From contig NC_089232.1 of the NCBI RefSeq assembly GCF_963924675.1, positions 38,339,159-38,403,158 of the forward strand: DNA of 64,000 bases, in the 5' to 3' direction. The position numbers and the translations under genes were made by a program. Shown in pieces: positions 11,977 to 22,859 of the stretch. The first letter of the stretch is position 1. Each line of letters begins with the position of its first letter. Source of the stretch: Phocoena phocoena (Eukaryota; Chordata; Mammalia; Artiodactyla; Phocoenidae). The notes beneath the pieces are model-generated. The model did no database searches and was not told the DNA's origin. It saw only the letters and a list, made by a program, of their open reading frames with translations.

Positions 11977-12323
11977 ATTTTATTTTATTATTTATTTATT
12001 TGTTTCTTTCTTTATTTATTTATGGTTGCATTGGGTCTTTGTTGCTGCACTCGGGCTTTCTCTAGTTGCAGAGAGCGGGGGCTACCCTTCGTTGCGGTGG
12101 ATGGGCCTCTCACTGTGCTGGCTTCTCTTGTTGCAGAGCACAGACTCTAGGCATGCGGGCTTCAGTAGTTGTGGCTCGCGGGCTCTAGAGCACAGACTCA
12201 GTAGCTGTGGCGCGTGGGCTTAGTTACTCCGCAGCATGTGGGATCTTCCCGGGCCAGGGCTCAAACCCGTGTCCCCTGCATTGGCAGGCAGATTCCCAAC
12301 CACTGTGCCACCAGGGAAGCCCC
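11977..12323 (-). mobile_element. CHR-type SINE, long class
   Basis: The left end is a (TTTA)n tail. The duplication GATCCCCATTTTA is at 11964-11976 and 12324-12336. It appears to split a MIR. Confidence 0.97.
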
Positions 12324-12336
12324 GATCCCCATTTTA

Positions 12337-12460
12337 GTTCTCACTTTACCACTTATCAGCTATGTCTGAAGCAAGTCACTTCTCTGTCACATACACCTTC
12401 TCTGGAAAATGAGGATATACCACCTCACCTATGTAATTCACCTTAGATGAGTACTTAAGG
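12337..12460 (+). mobile_element. MIR fragment
   Basis: ACTTTACCACTTATCAGCTA, then GAAGCAAGTCACTTCTCTGT and GGAAAATGAGGATATACC follow the MIR core. Its 5' part may lie at 11941-11976 across the SINE. Confidence 0.75.
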
Positions 12461-12828
12461 CCTCTCTGACTTCTAAGACCCATTGATTCTATTGAAATAG
12501 GTAAACCTTCTAGAAAGATAGGAGCGCCCATCTGTTTACATACTGTCTGTGGCTGCTTTTGAGCTGCACCAAGAATGATGAGTACTTGTGACAGAAACTG
12601 TAGAGCTGTCAAGCATAAAATATCTGTCCTCTCAAAAAAAAGTTTACCAACTTGTTCTAAGTAATCATGAAATGTTCCTGAAGCTAGCTAAAAAATCATG
12701 TGTAGTGATGTTCAGATTTACTGATTGACAAAAACACATTCTACTGTTCTAAAAAAAAATATTTTTTCTTGCTACTTTAGCTAAAAAAATGAAAGAAAAA
12801 CCATAGGAACTTAAAAATAGATTTTTAA
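12461..12828. other. Unique-looking intron
   Basis: Nothing recognised. Confidence 0.4.
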
Positions 12829-13046
12829 GGGCTTTTCTGGTGGCACAGTGGTTGGGGGTCCGCCTGCCGATGCGGGGGACGCGGGTTCGTGCCCCGGTCC
12901 AGGAGGGTCCCGCGTGCCACGGGGCAGCTGGGCCCATGGGCCGTGGCCGCTGGGCCTGCGCGTCCGGGGCCTGTGCTCCGCAACAGGAGAGGCCACGGCA
13001 GTGAGAGGCCCGCATACCACCAAAAATAATAATAATAATAATATTT
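12829..13046 (+). mobile_element. CHR-type SINE, short class, with (AAT)n tail
   Basis: GC-rich copy (GGGGGACGCGGGTTCGTGCC). The tail has become an (AAT)n microsatellite at about 13025-13043. Confidence 0.95.
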
Positions 13047-13361
13047 TTTTAATTCCTGTGTCAGTACCCAATATATTCAGATGATATATGTTACTAAAAT
13101 CAAAAGGCACATTATAAACCCCAGTTCAAGAAATATTAGGAAAATATTGAGTTAAAGAAATACTATAATAGTTTTCTAGGAAAGTCAAAGTAGATATGTA
13201 TGTTTTCATATTCCTGCCCAAATGATAAATACTTGACAAAATCACTACTGCCAGAATAAAAAATGAACAGCCTATAAAAATGGCTGGTGAAACTTAGATA
13301 TCCAAGAATACTTTCTGCACCTTTCTGTCAGATTTTTGGTCTAGGAATAATAGGAGGAAGG

Positions 13362-13440
13362 CTGTATAACACAGTGGTTATGAAAATGGACTTTAGGATC
13401 AGAGAAACCAAAGTCAGTAAAGGCTATTAGCACTACTGTA
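13362..13440 (+). mobile_element. MIR 5' fragment
   Basis: AACACAGTGGTTATGAAAAT followed by GGACTTTAGGATCAGAGA matches the start of MIR. Confidence 0.6.
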
Positions 13441-13984
13441 AAATAACTGAATAAAAGGTCCTCAAAATATATTTTGAAAAAGAACAATTTTTTAAAAGGA
13501 ATTATCTTTTAAATTAAAATTAAAGTCATTAGGGAACTACAAATACTGGAAAAACCCTAAGCAACTCAAGAAGGGATTATGTGAGGAAACCTGCCAGCTA
13601 AAAAAATGCACTCATTATTAGAAGAAAAGATATAAATTTCTATTATAGGATGTAATAGAACCACTTATTTGATTATTTATCTGAAAATAAATCTGGTTAG
13701 CTAATTCAGTGATCTGGGTTTTCTCTTCCTAATTACAAGTTGCTGCCTTTTTTTCCCCAAAAGACATATACCAGGTCATTAAAAGTCTGATCTGGCAGTC
13801 ATCTGGAGTACAAACTGAAGACTTCAAAGAAAAACCATGTAGATGTCCGCTATAACGACATTGGAAACTGCAAGGAAAGCAGTACTGTTTTGTAAATAAT
13901 CAAGATCAATTAAAAACAATTTGTAGGCTCAAGGACAGAAATAGTATACTTTAGGGTCTTTAGGAACAACACAATGTTGTAATT
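13441..13984. other. Unique-looking intron
   Basis: AT-rich, nothing recognised. Confidence 0.45.
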
Positions 13985-13996
13985 AAAATACATTGC

Positions 13997-14289
13997 TGGG
14001 ACTTCCCTGGTGGTGCAGTGGTTAAGAGTCCACCTGCCAGTGCATGGGACACAGGTTCGAGCCCTGGTCCAGGAAGATCCCACATGCCGCAGAGCCACTG
14101 AGCCTGCGAGCCACAACTACTGAAGCCCGCATGCCTAGAGCCCGTGCTCCGCAACAAGAGAAGCCACCGCAATGAGAAGCTCACACACTGCAACGAACAG
14201 TAGCCCCCGCTCACCACAATTAGAAAAAGCCCACACGCAGCAATGAAGAGCCAATGCAGCCAAAAATAAATAAATAAATTTATATTAAA
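13997..14289 (+). mobile_element. CHR-type SINE, long class
   Basis: Duplication AAAATACATTGC at 13985-13996 and 14290-14301. This copy lies 434 bp beyond the exon 2 donor, antisense to COMMD1. Confidence 0.97.
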
Positions 14290-14301
14290 AAAATACATTG
14301 C

Positions 14302-14722
14302 CTCCTATACCTGAATGCCTATAAAGATGAGTTTTGTGAGATAGGTTTGTTCTATGTTGTTTAATCTCAATTCCTCATCTTTACTTAGCGTCTTTATCAT
14401 CGCCTTGGAGATTCTGACCAAACGCCACGAACTCAGATCTAACCAAAAGGGAACAGTGGCCAACTTCTGTGCAATCACCTTATTGACCCACTTTGTTCTT
14501 TTGAGATAGCTGCCGGAGGCTGGTTTTCAGACTCTATCCACAGTTGGGAATACCCAAACTTTCAGATGATTCTATCTTTGAAAAGGGATTCTAAAAACCA
14601 GAATCTTTTCCTGTTATCATTATCTCTGCAAACAAAGACTGTTACATAAAATCATTCTGAATGTATGGCTAATACGTAATGGAAAAATACAGTTTACAAA
14701 GGGAAATTGAAATTGAACTCAC
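14302..14722. other. Unique intron next to exon 2
   Basis: No repeat recognised. This is the intron 2 side just downstream of the donor. Confidence 0.5.
14714..14722 (-). other. COMMD1: Splice donor of COMMD1 exon 2
   Basis: On the minus strand the exon ends GGACAG and is followed by GTGAGTTCA. GTGAGT is a strong U1-type donor, and the preceding codon is complete (Gln154). Confidence 0.94.
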
Positions 14723-15004
14723 CTGTCCACTTTTCCCTATTTCCAGCTCCATTATGGCAACAGGAGTGTGCATTTGAGCTGAGTGTCTTGACTGCGATTT
14801 GCCATCAACTCTCCAGCTCAAGCCCCGAAGCCCACTATCCCAGCGGCTCTGGTTCATGAGGCTCTCTCGGATTTTTGTCTTATGGCTCTTCCAGAATTTG
14901 GAAATGACAGCAGCTTGGTCAGATGTGATCCCGCCTTGCTTTTTGGTTTGAGCAGTCAAGAATGCCTCCAGCTGGTTGAAATCCATGTCTGCAGATGCAA
15001 TAGA
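14723..15004 (-). CDS. COMMD1: COMMD1 exon 2 (COMM domain-containing protein 1, internal exon)
   Basis: The 282-nt exon encodes 94 residues in one open frame, from SIASADMDFNQ to ELEIGKSGQ, matching human COMMD1 residues 61-154 from memory with about five substitutions (N to D after SRW, I to M after SAQ, IIELELGKY to IMELEIGKS). Both ends are phase 0. It carries the end of the helical N-terminal domain and the start of the COMM domain (LRGLSWRVD). The residues reported as Cu(II) ligands in this segment are kept: H101 (14882-14884), M110 (14855-14857) and H134 (14783-14785). COMMD1 is a cytosolic/endosomal subunit of the Commander/CCC complex; it acts in ATP7B-linked copper handling, endosomal recycling and NF-kB (RelA) turnover. 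Clean splice sites and no lesion argue for the functional gene and not a retrocopy. Exons 1 and 3 lie outside the window. Confidence 0.97.
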
Positions 15005-15025
15005 CTATAATGACAGAAAAAATAA
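15005..15025 (-). other. COMMD1: Splice acceptor of COMMD1 exon 2
   Basis: On the minus strand the intron ends TTTTTTCTGTCATTATAG directly before TCT (Ser61). The AG is the complement of 15005-15006, and a pyrimidine-rich stretch precedes it. Confidence 0.93.
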
Positions 15026-15222
15026 CAGATATGAATTTGGTAGATAACTAGAAAAAGATGCATCTTAACTACAGATCACATTTTGAGTGATTCTTAATCA
15101 CTGAATAAGCTTTCAAAAAGGGTCATCAAAAGACAGTAATGAGAATAAGTGCTTCATAAATACAAAAATATTCCCTTTGAAAATACTGAATATCAGAAAA
15201 GCTATTGTGAAAAATTCCATGT

Positions 15223-15342
15223 TGGGAATTCCCTGGCGATCCAGTGGACAGGACTCCACGCTCTTACTGCCTAGGGCCCAGGTTCAATCCACAGTAGGGG
15301 AACTAAGATCCCACAAGCCCCGTGACGTGGCCAAAAAAAAAA
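15223..15342 (+). mobile_element. CHR-related SINE, third class, short copy
   Basis: It has only the tRNA-like head (CTGGCGATCCAGTGGACAGG to CCACAAGCCCCGTGACGTGG) and poly(A). The duplication is imperfect: AAAATTCCATGT (15211-15222) and AAAATCCGTGT (15343-15353). Confidence 0.9.
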
Positions 15343-15353
15343 AAAATCCGTGT

Positions 15354-15699
15354 CACTCAAATTCTCTATCAATAACTAGAATCTATAAATATCCAGTTCC
15401 ATGATGAGGAAATAATAAAATATATATAAAGTTAAAATGTAAAAATAACAAAACAAGAGAATAAAATGAATTAGTGCTCTGATGAAATCTTACATAACTT
15501 CACAGTGCCTTACAGCCAGGCTTGGTTTGATATACTATAACTGGGTAATGCCTTGTCCATACGAAGTACTAAGTAAATTTTGTTAAGTGATGAATTAGTT
15601 TAGTTTTATAGCCCATCTTCAACCAAACAGCCAATAATTCTACAATATCCAATAATACTACTCTGAAACTGTATACTACTTTATTCTTTTCCATAAATT
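15354..15699. other. Unique-looking intron
   Basis: AT-rich, nothing recognised. Confidence 0.4.
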
Positions 15700-16250
15700 T
15701 TCAAACCTTAATTGCCATTGCTGTTCTGAGAACAGTAAGCAGCTAAACCGAAGCGGGAAATCATCAAAGGGCTGGGGCAATGGAGCCCTGAATAGGTCAG
15801 TGATGGTTAATGATTTGGTCTCCAAACAAGCTTTCCCCTGCCTGGACATGAGGACTGATATGAGCTCCAAACCAAACTATCATAGTACCTCCTTTCTCTG
15901 GGCACAATGATTGATCGAAATTAATCTCCCAATTTAGGAGGAGAAGTGGTCTTGTCTCCTGAGGTCATGGTACCAGAAGAACATGAGACTAGAGGGTTGC
16001 AGACAGACATCTTTGATCTTTTGGCAAAAGCCTGATTGCAATAAAATAGAATGAAGCCAAGTAGAGATGAGAGTGGGTTCTAATGGAGTGATACCCTGTT
16101 CTGTAATCCCCAAGGCCTTGGTTCCTGCAGACCTTTCTTCAACTCTGTATGTTATCTCGGCATCTTTTCCACCTGTAGGCACCAAAAACTCCCATTTACT
16201 ATTCAAGATAGTTTAAGCTGTATTCCTATCATTTGGAACCAAGAGTCCGG
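15700..16250 (+). mobile_element. Possible ancient ERVL-MaLR LTR fragment
   Basis: CTCTGGGCACAATGATTGAT and the end TTTGGAACCAAGAGTCCGGC resemble old MLT-type LTRs. No intact ends or flanking duplication are seen; this is a weak call. Confidence 0.35.
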
Positions 16251-16634
16251 CCTACACTTGAGCAGTAGCAGTGAGAACACAGGAATGTAAAGGTAGACAG
16301 TGTACAGGTGGAGTATAGGTAGAATAGGTGGAACGGAGGCTGAAAGACAAACATGCTGTCTTTCATTCCTCCATTAATATGAGAAAGTACGATAAATATT
16401 ACAACATAGATCAAAGATATTTCACATTACAATTCAACAAATGTTTACTGAATATCTGCCTATTTACCAGGTTTTGGGTAGGAGGACCCAAAATCTCTGG
16501 CTATGCCACTCAATAGAAACATTAATTTGTATAATATATTATAATTAAATAAAATTATTTCTACCGGCACTTTGCTTCACACTATCGCATCACAACACAG
16601 GTGATGTGTATCATTCTTTTCCTCAAAGCATATT
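16251..16634. other. Unique-looking intron
   Basis: Nothing recognised. Confidence 0.4.
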
Positions 16635-16649
16635 AAGAAATCTATTCTG

Positions 16650-16854
16650 GGGCTTCCCTGGTGGCGCAGTGGTTGAGAGTCCGCCTGCCGATGCAAGGGA
16701 CACGGGTTCATGCCCTGGCCCGGGAAGAACCCACATGCCGCGGAGCAGCTAGGCCCGTAAGCCATGGCCGCTGAGCCTGCGCGTCTGGAGCCTGTGCTCC
16801 GCAACGGGAGAGGCCATAACAGTGAGGGGCCCACATACCGCAAAAAAAAAAAAA
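16650..16854 (+). mobile_element. CHR-type SINE, short class
   Basis: Duplication AAGAAATCTATTCTG at 16635-16649 and 16855-16869, identical. Confidence 0.97.
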
Positions 16855-16961
16855 AAGAAATCTATTCTGATTTAACTTCGCTTGTGACAGAAGTCATTTT
16901 GGTTGGGTTCCAGTCAATAATATCTTGAACTGGGGTCAATTCATCCAAAAAAGGTGTTACC

Positions 16962-17080
16962 GTCTCTGTAACATATTCTTCTTTTTACTTGCCCAACTCT
17001 TTAAAAATGTAAAAACCATTCTTAGCTAATGGGCTATACAAAAATAGTGTGTCCTGCAGGATGTAGTTTGCCAACCCCTG
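16962..17080 (+). mobile_element. hAT-type DNA transposon end
   Basis: AATGTAAAAACCATTCTTAG, GGGCTATACAAAAATAG and the terminal GTAGTTTGCCAACCCCTG are typical of a Charlie-type non-autonomous element. The other end is missing. Confidence 0.65.
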
Positions 17081-17653
17081 CTCAAGAACATCCTACAAAA
17101 CAAACTGACACATGTCCTACATGACTTGGCAATGTCCCATCTAACATTATGTGGAACCTGGTTATAATTACCTGGGCCTAGAAATTAATCTTTTTCTTTT
17201 TACATAAAAAATTATTTTTTGGCACAGTTTTAATAAGCTCTAAATTTTCCAGGAATGCAACTAATATAGCTTGTATCAATATTTTGGTTTGGTCAGAACT
17301 TTACAAATAGGTTGTTGAGCATTTTGGAAAATCTCATTACCAGTGGCAATACCATTCACATTTTGATTTCTGAACTACCAAAACAACACATCTACATATG
17401 TCTGCATTTACTGCTGCACATTCACAGTGATTCTACATATAGGTGCAAGTATTTGATTAATTCATTACATGTTCTAATGCAGTAATGCTTCAACATTTAC
17501 ATTGTTAAATATATATTTTAAATTACTGTATTATTTTATTTTCCTTATAACTTTCCTTTATATTACATATATGTCATCATATTATTAGAAATTATACATG
17601 TTAATTTTATTATATGTGAATTATAATTATACATGCATTTCATTTAAGGTTAA
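17081..17653. other. AT-rich intron, nothing recognised
   Basis: Strongly AT-rich from 17440 to 17650, with no repeat or ORF that I can name. Confidence 0.45.
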
Positions 17654-18106
17654 TGAAGGAACTGTATGGTCAGACCACTCAAGATGGGTGTTTTCTTGCT
17701 CTCTGTACATCCCCTGCCTGGCCAGTGCCTGCTTCACCCATACCCTACACTATGACTGACCTTCCTACAAACTTGCCCCAGACCCCAGCTAGTGATTGTG
17801 CTTATCAAAAGGGCAGTGAGGGGTGTGCCCCTCTGCTGGTTTCCCCAGTAACTAATGAGCCAACCTGACGAAATTCCCCCTATAACTGGTAATCTCCCTT
17901 CCACCCAGGAGCAAAGCCTGCCACCATGTCCTGCCTGCTGTCTGTCACACATGGTGGGGTGTTGCTCCAGGACCTTGCTTCAGATGTGTAAGCTCCCCCA
18001 TCCATTAAATTAACCCTGATGTCTCTGTCACTGACTCTGAGCTCTTTCTTTGGTCTTGAAGCTGGGCAAGTGCAGGCCTTGTAGGCCTGCAGAGTGCAGC
18101 CCAACA
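17654..18106 (+). mobile_element. Probable solo LTR, family unknown
   Basis: A 453-bp block begins TGAAGGAACTGTATGG and ends GTGCAGCCCAACA. It has a TATA-like CCCCCTATAACTGG and a late ATTAAATTAA before a T/C-rich end, an LTR-like order. No flanking duplication was found. Confidence 0.5.
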
Positions 18107-18239
18107 GGGACACTGGAAAATATTTACTATAAAAAGGAAACCCTGGGTCTGATAGGTTTGCAAGCCACTGAGGATCAAGTCCAAACCCAACACAACAGGC
18201 CCTTCAAAATGTGAGCTGACTTATTATAAGCAGATAGGC

Positions 18240-18808
18240 TAGAGGGTCTTTGGAGAAAGAGAACCAAGAATGGCTCTCTTGACATAAGAGAACCTATTTA
18301 GGCCTAAGCCATTTTGTAATCTAAGCCTGGCTGCCATGCTTGCCCTTGAACAGATCTCAGTAATTAATGATCTTAAGGGAGGGAATGCAGAAACTAGGGA
18401 GGAGCAGTCAAGAAACAACAGTGCAGCCTTGGGGCAGGGTCCTGGTTCCTCAAGGGATATACATAATATAACTTTGAGTTCTGCAGGAACTAAGGCCCCC
18501 ACCAGGTGGAGGATGGAATGAAGATGCTGATAGGCTAGACTTTAATCAACTAAAGCTTGGACTCTGCCAACCTTCGTCCCAATTCTATGTTGAATTCTCC
18601 TCTGCTCAAGCCCCCTCATGAATATACATGTACCCTTAGTTTAAAACTTCCCCAATTTTGCTGTTCAGGAAGACACTGCTTTGAGAAAGATCCCCAGTGT
18701 TCTCCTTACTTGCTGCAAGTAATAATCCTTCCTTCTCTCGATCTCTGGCTTGGTTGTGGCTATTGGCTCAATGCCCACCACTCTTGGGCAAACCCAGTTT
18801 TCTGGTAA
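18240..18808 (+). mobile_element. Probable LTR (ERV class I-like), family unknown
   Basis: It contains GTAATCTAAGCCTGGCTGCC, GCTCAAGCCCCCTCATGAAT, AAGTAATAATCCTTCC and the end CCCAGTTTTCTGGTAACA, typical of gammaretrovirus-like LTR U3-R-U5 organisation. The start is uncertain. Confidence 0.55.
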
Positions 18809-18822
18809 CATTATCCTCCTAT

Positions 18823-19230
18823 CTTATTTTACTCCCTGCCTCCCAGACTTGCCACTCAAACAGCACCAACTTGTTCATAATGTCCCTGCTACCAATCCCA
18901 ATATGCTAACTGCTTCTTTCTATGTGCCTCTGTTCACACTATTCTAACTGCCTGAAATGTCCTTTCATCACCACCTTCACCAGATTAACTTCTATTCACC
19001 ATTCAAAACTCAGTTCAAGCATGACTCCCCCAATATTCCTCCTCCCCTAGTAAGTTAAGGGTACCTCTCTATTCCAAAAATGCCCTAATATCTCTATCAT
19101 AGCACTTACCTCAATGTAATGAAGCTTTCTGTTTACAAGTCTATTTCACCCAACAGACTTTAATCTTTGACAGAGTCTAATTTATATATCTCTGCAAATA
19201 TAGGATCTAACACAACTTTTTGAATTTATG
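18823..19230 (+). mobile_element. L2 3' fragment
   Basis: ACTGCCTGAAATGTCCTTTC, then CACCATTCAAAACTCAGTTC, CTATCATAGCACTTACCTCA and CTGTTTACAAGTCTATTTCA follow the L2 order. Confidence 0.8.
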
Positions 19231-19799
19231 TTCTAACAAGCACAACTGTATCAACAACTTTTTAAACCAAAAGTAATAAATGTTGCAGATTAAGTCTAGA
19301 AGTATCTACAGTTACCAACTCCTTGCTCTACAAAATCTTACCATGTATATCACAAATTATAAACTCCTAGATAAAGTAGAAAATAATCCCATGGTGTTGA
19401 TATCTGTTTACCTAATCTAGCCTTGCAAATTAGCAAGGGGCTCAGAGCTAAAGGATATTTAGGCTAGGAAATCAGGAGAAAGGAAGAATCTGATTGAAAG
19501 ATAAAAATGCAAACCATCATATTAATGTTATCGATAATGTTGTGCTGCTAGAATATAATCATAGAACAACCCCATATGATGTGGCTGCTGGTGGGCAGCT
19601 TGGAGAAACCACTGGTCACCTAGTCAACACAGATCAGCAATATGATAAAAATGTATTTGACAGAAATATGATGATCCAATTACAACTTTTAAATGTTAAA
19701 AATTAATAATTATCAGTTTGAAACTGAAATTTCAAATGAACAAAAAAAGTGAGGTAGTAAGAGACAGGAAAACAGAAGAAATGTAAAAACATGCCAAGC
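19231..19799. other. Unique-looking intron
   Basis: Nothing recognised. Confidence 0.4.
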
Positions 19800-20533
19800 T
19801 GTTCTATTTCAGAGAAAAGAAACAGACTGATATGTATGCAGTTCCAATCAAAATCCTAGTAAGATTTTTTGTAGGTATAGGCAAAATTATTGTACAATTT
19901 AAATGGAAAGGCAAAGGAAGTAGAGTAGATAAAACCATTTTGAATAAGAACAATAAAGTGGGAGGAATTGGTCTTCCGCATTTCAAGATTTAATTCACCG
20001 CTACAGTAATCAAGATTCTGTGATATCTGCAGAGAGACAGATACATAGACCAATGGAATACACAGACCAATAAAAAACACAGAAACAGACCCCCACAAAA
20101 TGGGCAACTCATCTTTGACAAAGGTGCAAAAGCAATTCAATGAAGGAAAGAAAGATAGCATTTTCAGCAAAAGGTACTCAAGCAAGTAGATATCCATAGG
20201 TTAAAAAAGAGAACCTCAACCTTAGTCTCATAACATATAGAAGTAAATTTTAAGTGGATCACGGGCTTAGATATAATGAAAAACTGTAAATCTTAGAAAG
20301 AAAAAGAAAGACAATCTTCGGGATCTAGGACTAATCAAAGCATTCTTAGACTTGACACCAAAAGCATGATCCATAAAAGCAAAAACTGTTAAATTCGACC
20401 TCATCAAAATTAACCTTCACCATGTGCAAAAAACCCTGTGAAGGGGATAAAGACATACTTCAAATTGGTAGAAAATATTTCAAGCCACATATCTAACCAA
20501 GGACTAGTATCTAGAATACATAAAGAACTTTCA

Positions 20534-20662
20534 GGGACTTCCCTGGAGGGCCAGCGGTTAAGACTGCATGCTTCCACTGCAGCAGGCGTGGGTTCCATCC
20601 CTGGTCGGGGAACTCTTTTAAGATCTCGCATGCCACACGGTGCGGCCAAAAGACAAAAGAGA
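20534..20662 (+). mobile_element. CHR-related SINE, third class, short copy
   Basis: Duplication AAAGAACTTTCA at 20522-20533 and 20663-20674. Confidence 0.94.
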
Positions 20663-21070
20663 AAAGAACTTTCAAAATGCGATATTAAAAAATAAACAAT
20701 CCCATTAGAAACTGGATAAAACATATGAGAGATATTTCACCAGAGCAGATATACAGATGGTAAATAAGTACAATGAAAAATGCTAAACATCATTAGCCAT
20801 CAGAGAAATGCAAATTAAAACCACAATGAGATGTCACTATACACTTATCAGAATGGCTAAAATGTAAAAATAGTGACAAGACAGGATACAGAGACTCTGG
20901 ATCACTCATACATTGTTGGTGGGAATGTAAAATGGCACACCCACACTGCAAAACATTTTGGCAATTTATTAGAAAACTAAACATAAACTTCCATATGACC
21001 CAGCAATAGCATTTCTGGGCATTTATCCCAGAGAAAGGAGAACTTACGCCCATACAAAAAGCTATACACA

Positions 21071-21367
21071 GGGCTTCCCTGGTGGCGCAGTGGTTAAGAA
21101 TCTGCCTGCCAATGCAGGGGACACGGGTTCGAGCCCTGGTCCAGGAGGATCCCACATGCCGTGGGGCAACTGGGCCCGTGAGCCACAACTACTGAGCCTG
21201 CGCGTCTGGAGCCTGCGCTCCACAACGAGAGGCCGCGACAGTGAGAGGCCCACGCACCGCGATGAAGAGTGGGCCCTGCTCGCCGCAACTAGCGAAAGCC
21301 CTCGCATAGAAACGAAGACCCAACACAGCCAAAAATAAATAAATAAATAAAATTTAAAAAAAAAAAA
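21071..21367 (+). mobile_element. CHR-type SINE, hybrid of long and short classes
   Basis: The middle carries short-class motifs (GGGCCCGTGAGCCA, CTGCGCGTCTGGAGCCTG, GAGAGGCCGCGACAGTGAGA) but the end is long-class (GCAACTAGCGAAAGCCC, then CAGCCAAAAATAAATAAATA). Duplication AAAAAGCTATACACA at 21056-21070 and 21368-21382. Confidence 0.95.
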
Positions 21368-21690
21368 AAAAAGCTATACACAAATGTTTATGGCAGCTTT
21401 ATTTGTAATAACCAAAAATCAGAAACAAACCAGACATCCTTCAACTGGTGAATGGTTAAATAAACTGTGGTATATCCATATACCATGGACTATTTCTCTA
21501 CAATAAAAAGGAAACGGGCCATTGATACTACAACTTGCATAAATTCTCAGAGAATTATGCTGAGTGAAAAAACCCAATCAGGAAAAGTTACACATTGTAC
21601 CATTCCATTTATATCATATACTTGAAATGGCAAAATTACAGAAATGGAAGACAGATTAGTAGTTGCTAGCAATTAAGGAAGGGGTGGGGG

Positions 21691-22211
21691 CTCTTTGAGG
21701 AATATGTGGTTGGAGCTGCAGCTGAGCTCGGGTCCACCTGCTCCTGCTCTTGACTTGCCACTGTTTTTTCTCACCCAGGAACAAGTCAGTCAGGGAGGTA
21801 CATCACAACCATGGCTTTGAAAGATACCAGAAAGATACCCGTGGAACCAGAGGTGGCAATTTCACCAACTTAGAATCACCCTATCCAGTCACAATGTAAA
21901 ACCTCTGGAGAAGGTTTGTGTAGACTTGATGAGAGGTGCAAATGAAAAGAATCTTAAAATGAAAAGACCAGTTTGGAGGTCTACCAGGACTCTGAGAATC
22001 ACTACAAGAAAAACTCCTGCTGAAAGATTTGGTCTCTTTTTCAGATGAGGATATACAAGAAACTCATTGACTTGAACAGTCTTTCTGAGATTGTTAAGCA
22101 GATTACTTCCATCAGTATTTAGCCGGGAGTCGAGGCTGAATCACTACTGCAGGTGCTTAAATCAACTATTTTAATAAATTGATTATCAGTTGTTTAAAGA
22201 GGAAAAAAAAA
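21691..22211 (+). pseudogene. RPS20: RPS20 processed pseudogene
   Basis: Intronless copy of the 40S ribosomal protein S20 mRNA. It has a 5'UTR-like segment from a CTCTTT start, ATG at 21811, and a terminal TAA at 22158-22160. AATAAA follows at 22173-22178 and a short A run at 22203-22211. The frame begins [18 protein letters not shown] one-base insertion then gives a stop at 21871-21873. A later deletion removes part of the KTPCGEGSKTWDRFQMR-like region, and a second stop (TATTTAGCC) lies near the C-terminus. It interrupts an L1 3'UTR; AAGGAAGG at 21675-21682 and 22210-22217 may be the target duplication. Non-functional. Confidence 0.93.
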
Positions 22212-22489
22212 GGAAGGAGCAAGGGTGGGTGGGAGGAAAGTAGATGTGGCTATAAAACTGCAACATGAGGGATCTTAGTGGTGATGGAAAGCTCTGTGTC
22301 TTGACTGTACCAATGTTAATATAGTGGTTGTGATATTATACTACAGTTTTGCAGTACGTTATCGTTAGGGAGAATCAATAAAAAATACAATGGTATCTCT
22401 TTGTATTATTTCTTATAGCTGCATGTGAATCTACAATTATCTCTAAATAAAAATCTTAATTAAAAAAAGAAACCTACATCAGGCCTATT

Positions 22490-22620
22490 TCTTGCTCTAA
22501 ATGTAAGTTATTTAAGAGAGCAGAGACCTTGCCTCTCTTGTTTAATATTTAACCCCTGGAGCCTCGCACAGTGACTGGCATATAGTAGGTGATCAGCAAA
22601 TATATAATGAATGAGTGAAT
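22490..22620 (+). mobile_element. L2 3' end fragment
   Basis: GAGAGCAGAGACCTTGCCTC, then CCTCGCACAGTGACTGGCAT and AGTAGGTGATCAGCAAATAT, followed by ATGAATGAGTGAAT. Confidence 0.85.
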
Positions 22621-22639
22621 AGTTGGATGAGCATGAAAT

Positions 22640-22750
22640 CTGGAATCGCCCCCCAAAAAACTAGTACCGTACTCACTTGATCTTGGGAAAGTCATTTAGT
22701 CTTGTTGTACCTCAATTTCCCCATTTATAATATGTAGATATAATATAGAA
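22640..22750 (+). mobile_element. MIR fragment
   Basis: GATCTTGGGAAAGTCATTTA, then GTACCTCAATTTCCCCATTT matches the MIR core. Confidence 0.75.
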
Positions 22751-22859
22751 TATGGTTATTTTAAAACTTGGCTCCAAAATTCTTTGACCCTTCTCCCACA
22801 AAGAGTTAAGGGTCTATGTCCTATTCCCTAGAATATGGACTGTGTGAGTGTTTGATCAT

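Larger units (their letters stand above)
1..14722 (-). other. COMMD1: COMMD1 intron 2, partial (at least 14.7 kb)
   Basis: This is everything 3' of the donor in gene orientation. I looked for the exon 3 protein (ESEFLCLEFDEVKVNQ...) on the minus strand and did not find it, so the intron runs past position 1. The extent is an inference from the single exon found. Confidence 0.85.
19800..22470 (+). mobile_element. L1M 3' part carrying two SINEs and a retrocopy
   Basis: ORF2-end sequence (GGAGGAATTGGTCTTCCGCA, CATTAGCCATCAGAGAAATG, CAATAGCATTTCTGGGCATT) continues to a 3'UTR (GTGGTGATGGAAAGCTCTGT, TCAATAAAAAATACAATGG). The element resumes at 22212 after the RPS20 copy, so all three insertions are younger than the L1. 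Confidence 0.88.

Noticed and set aside
14669..14986. 105-codon ORF as a complete small protein
   Set aside because: It is COMMD1 exon 2 read from an internal Met into the intron; residues after GKSGQ are intronic.
17653..18193. Small ORFs in the LTR-like block as retroviral gene remnants
   Set aside because: They are short, overlap on both strands and show no viral protein motif; the block fits a non-coding LTR better.
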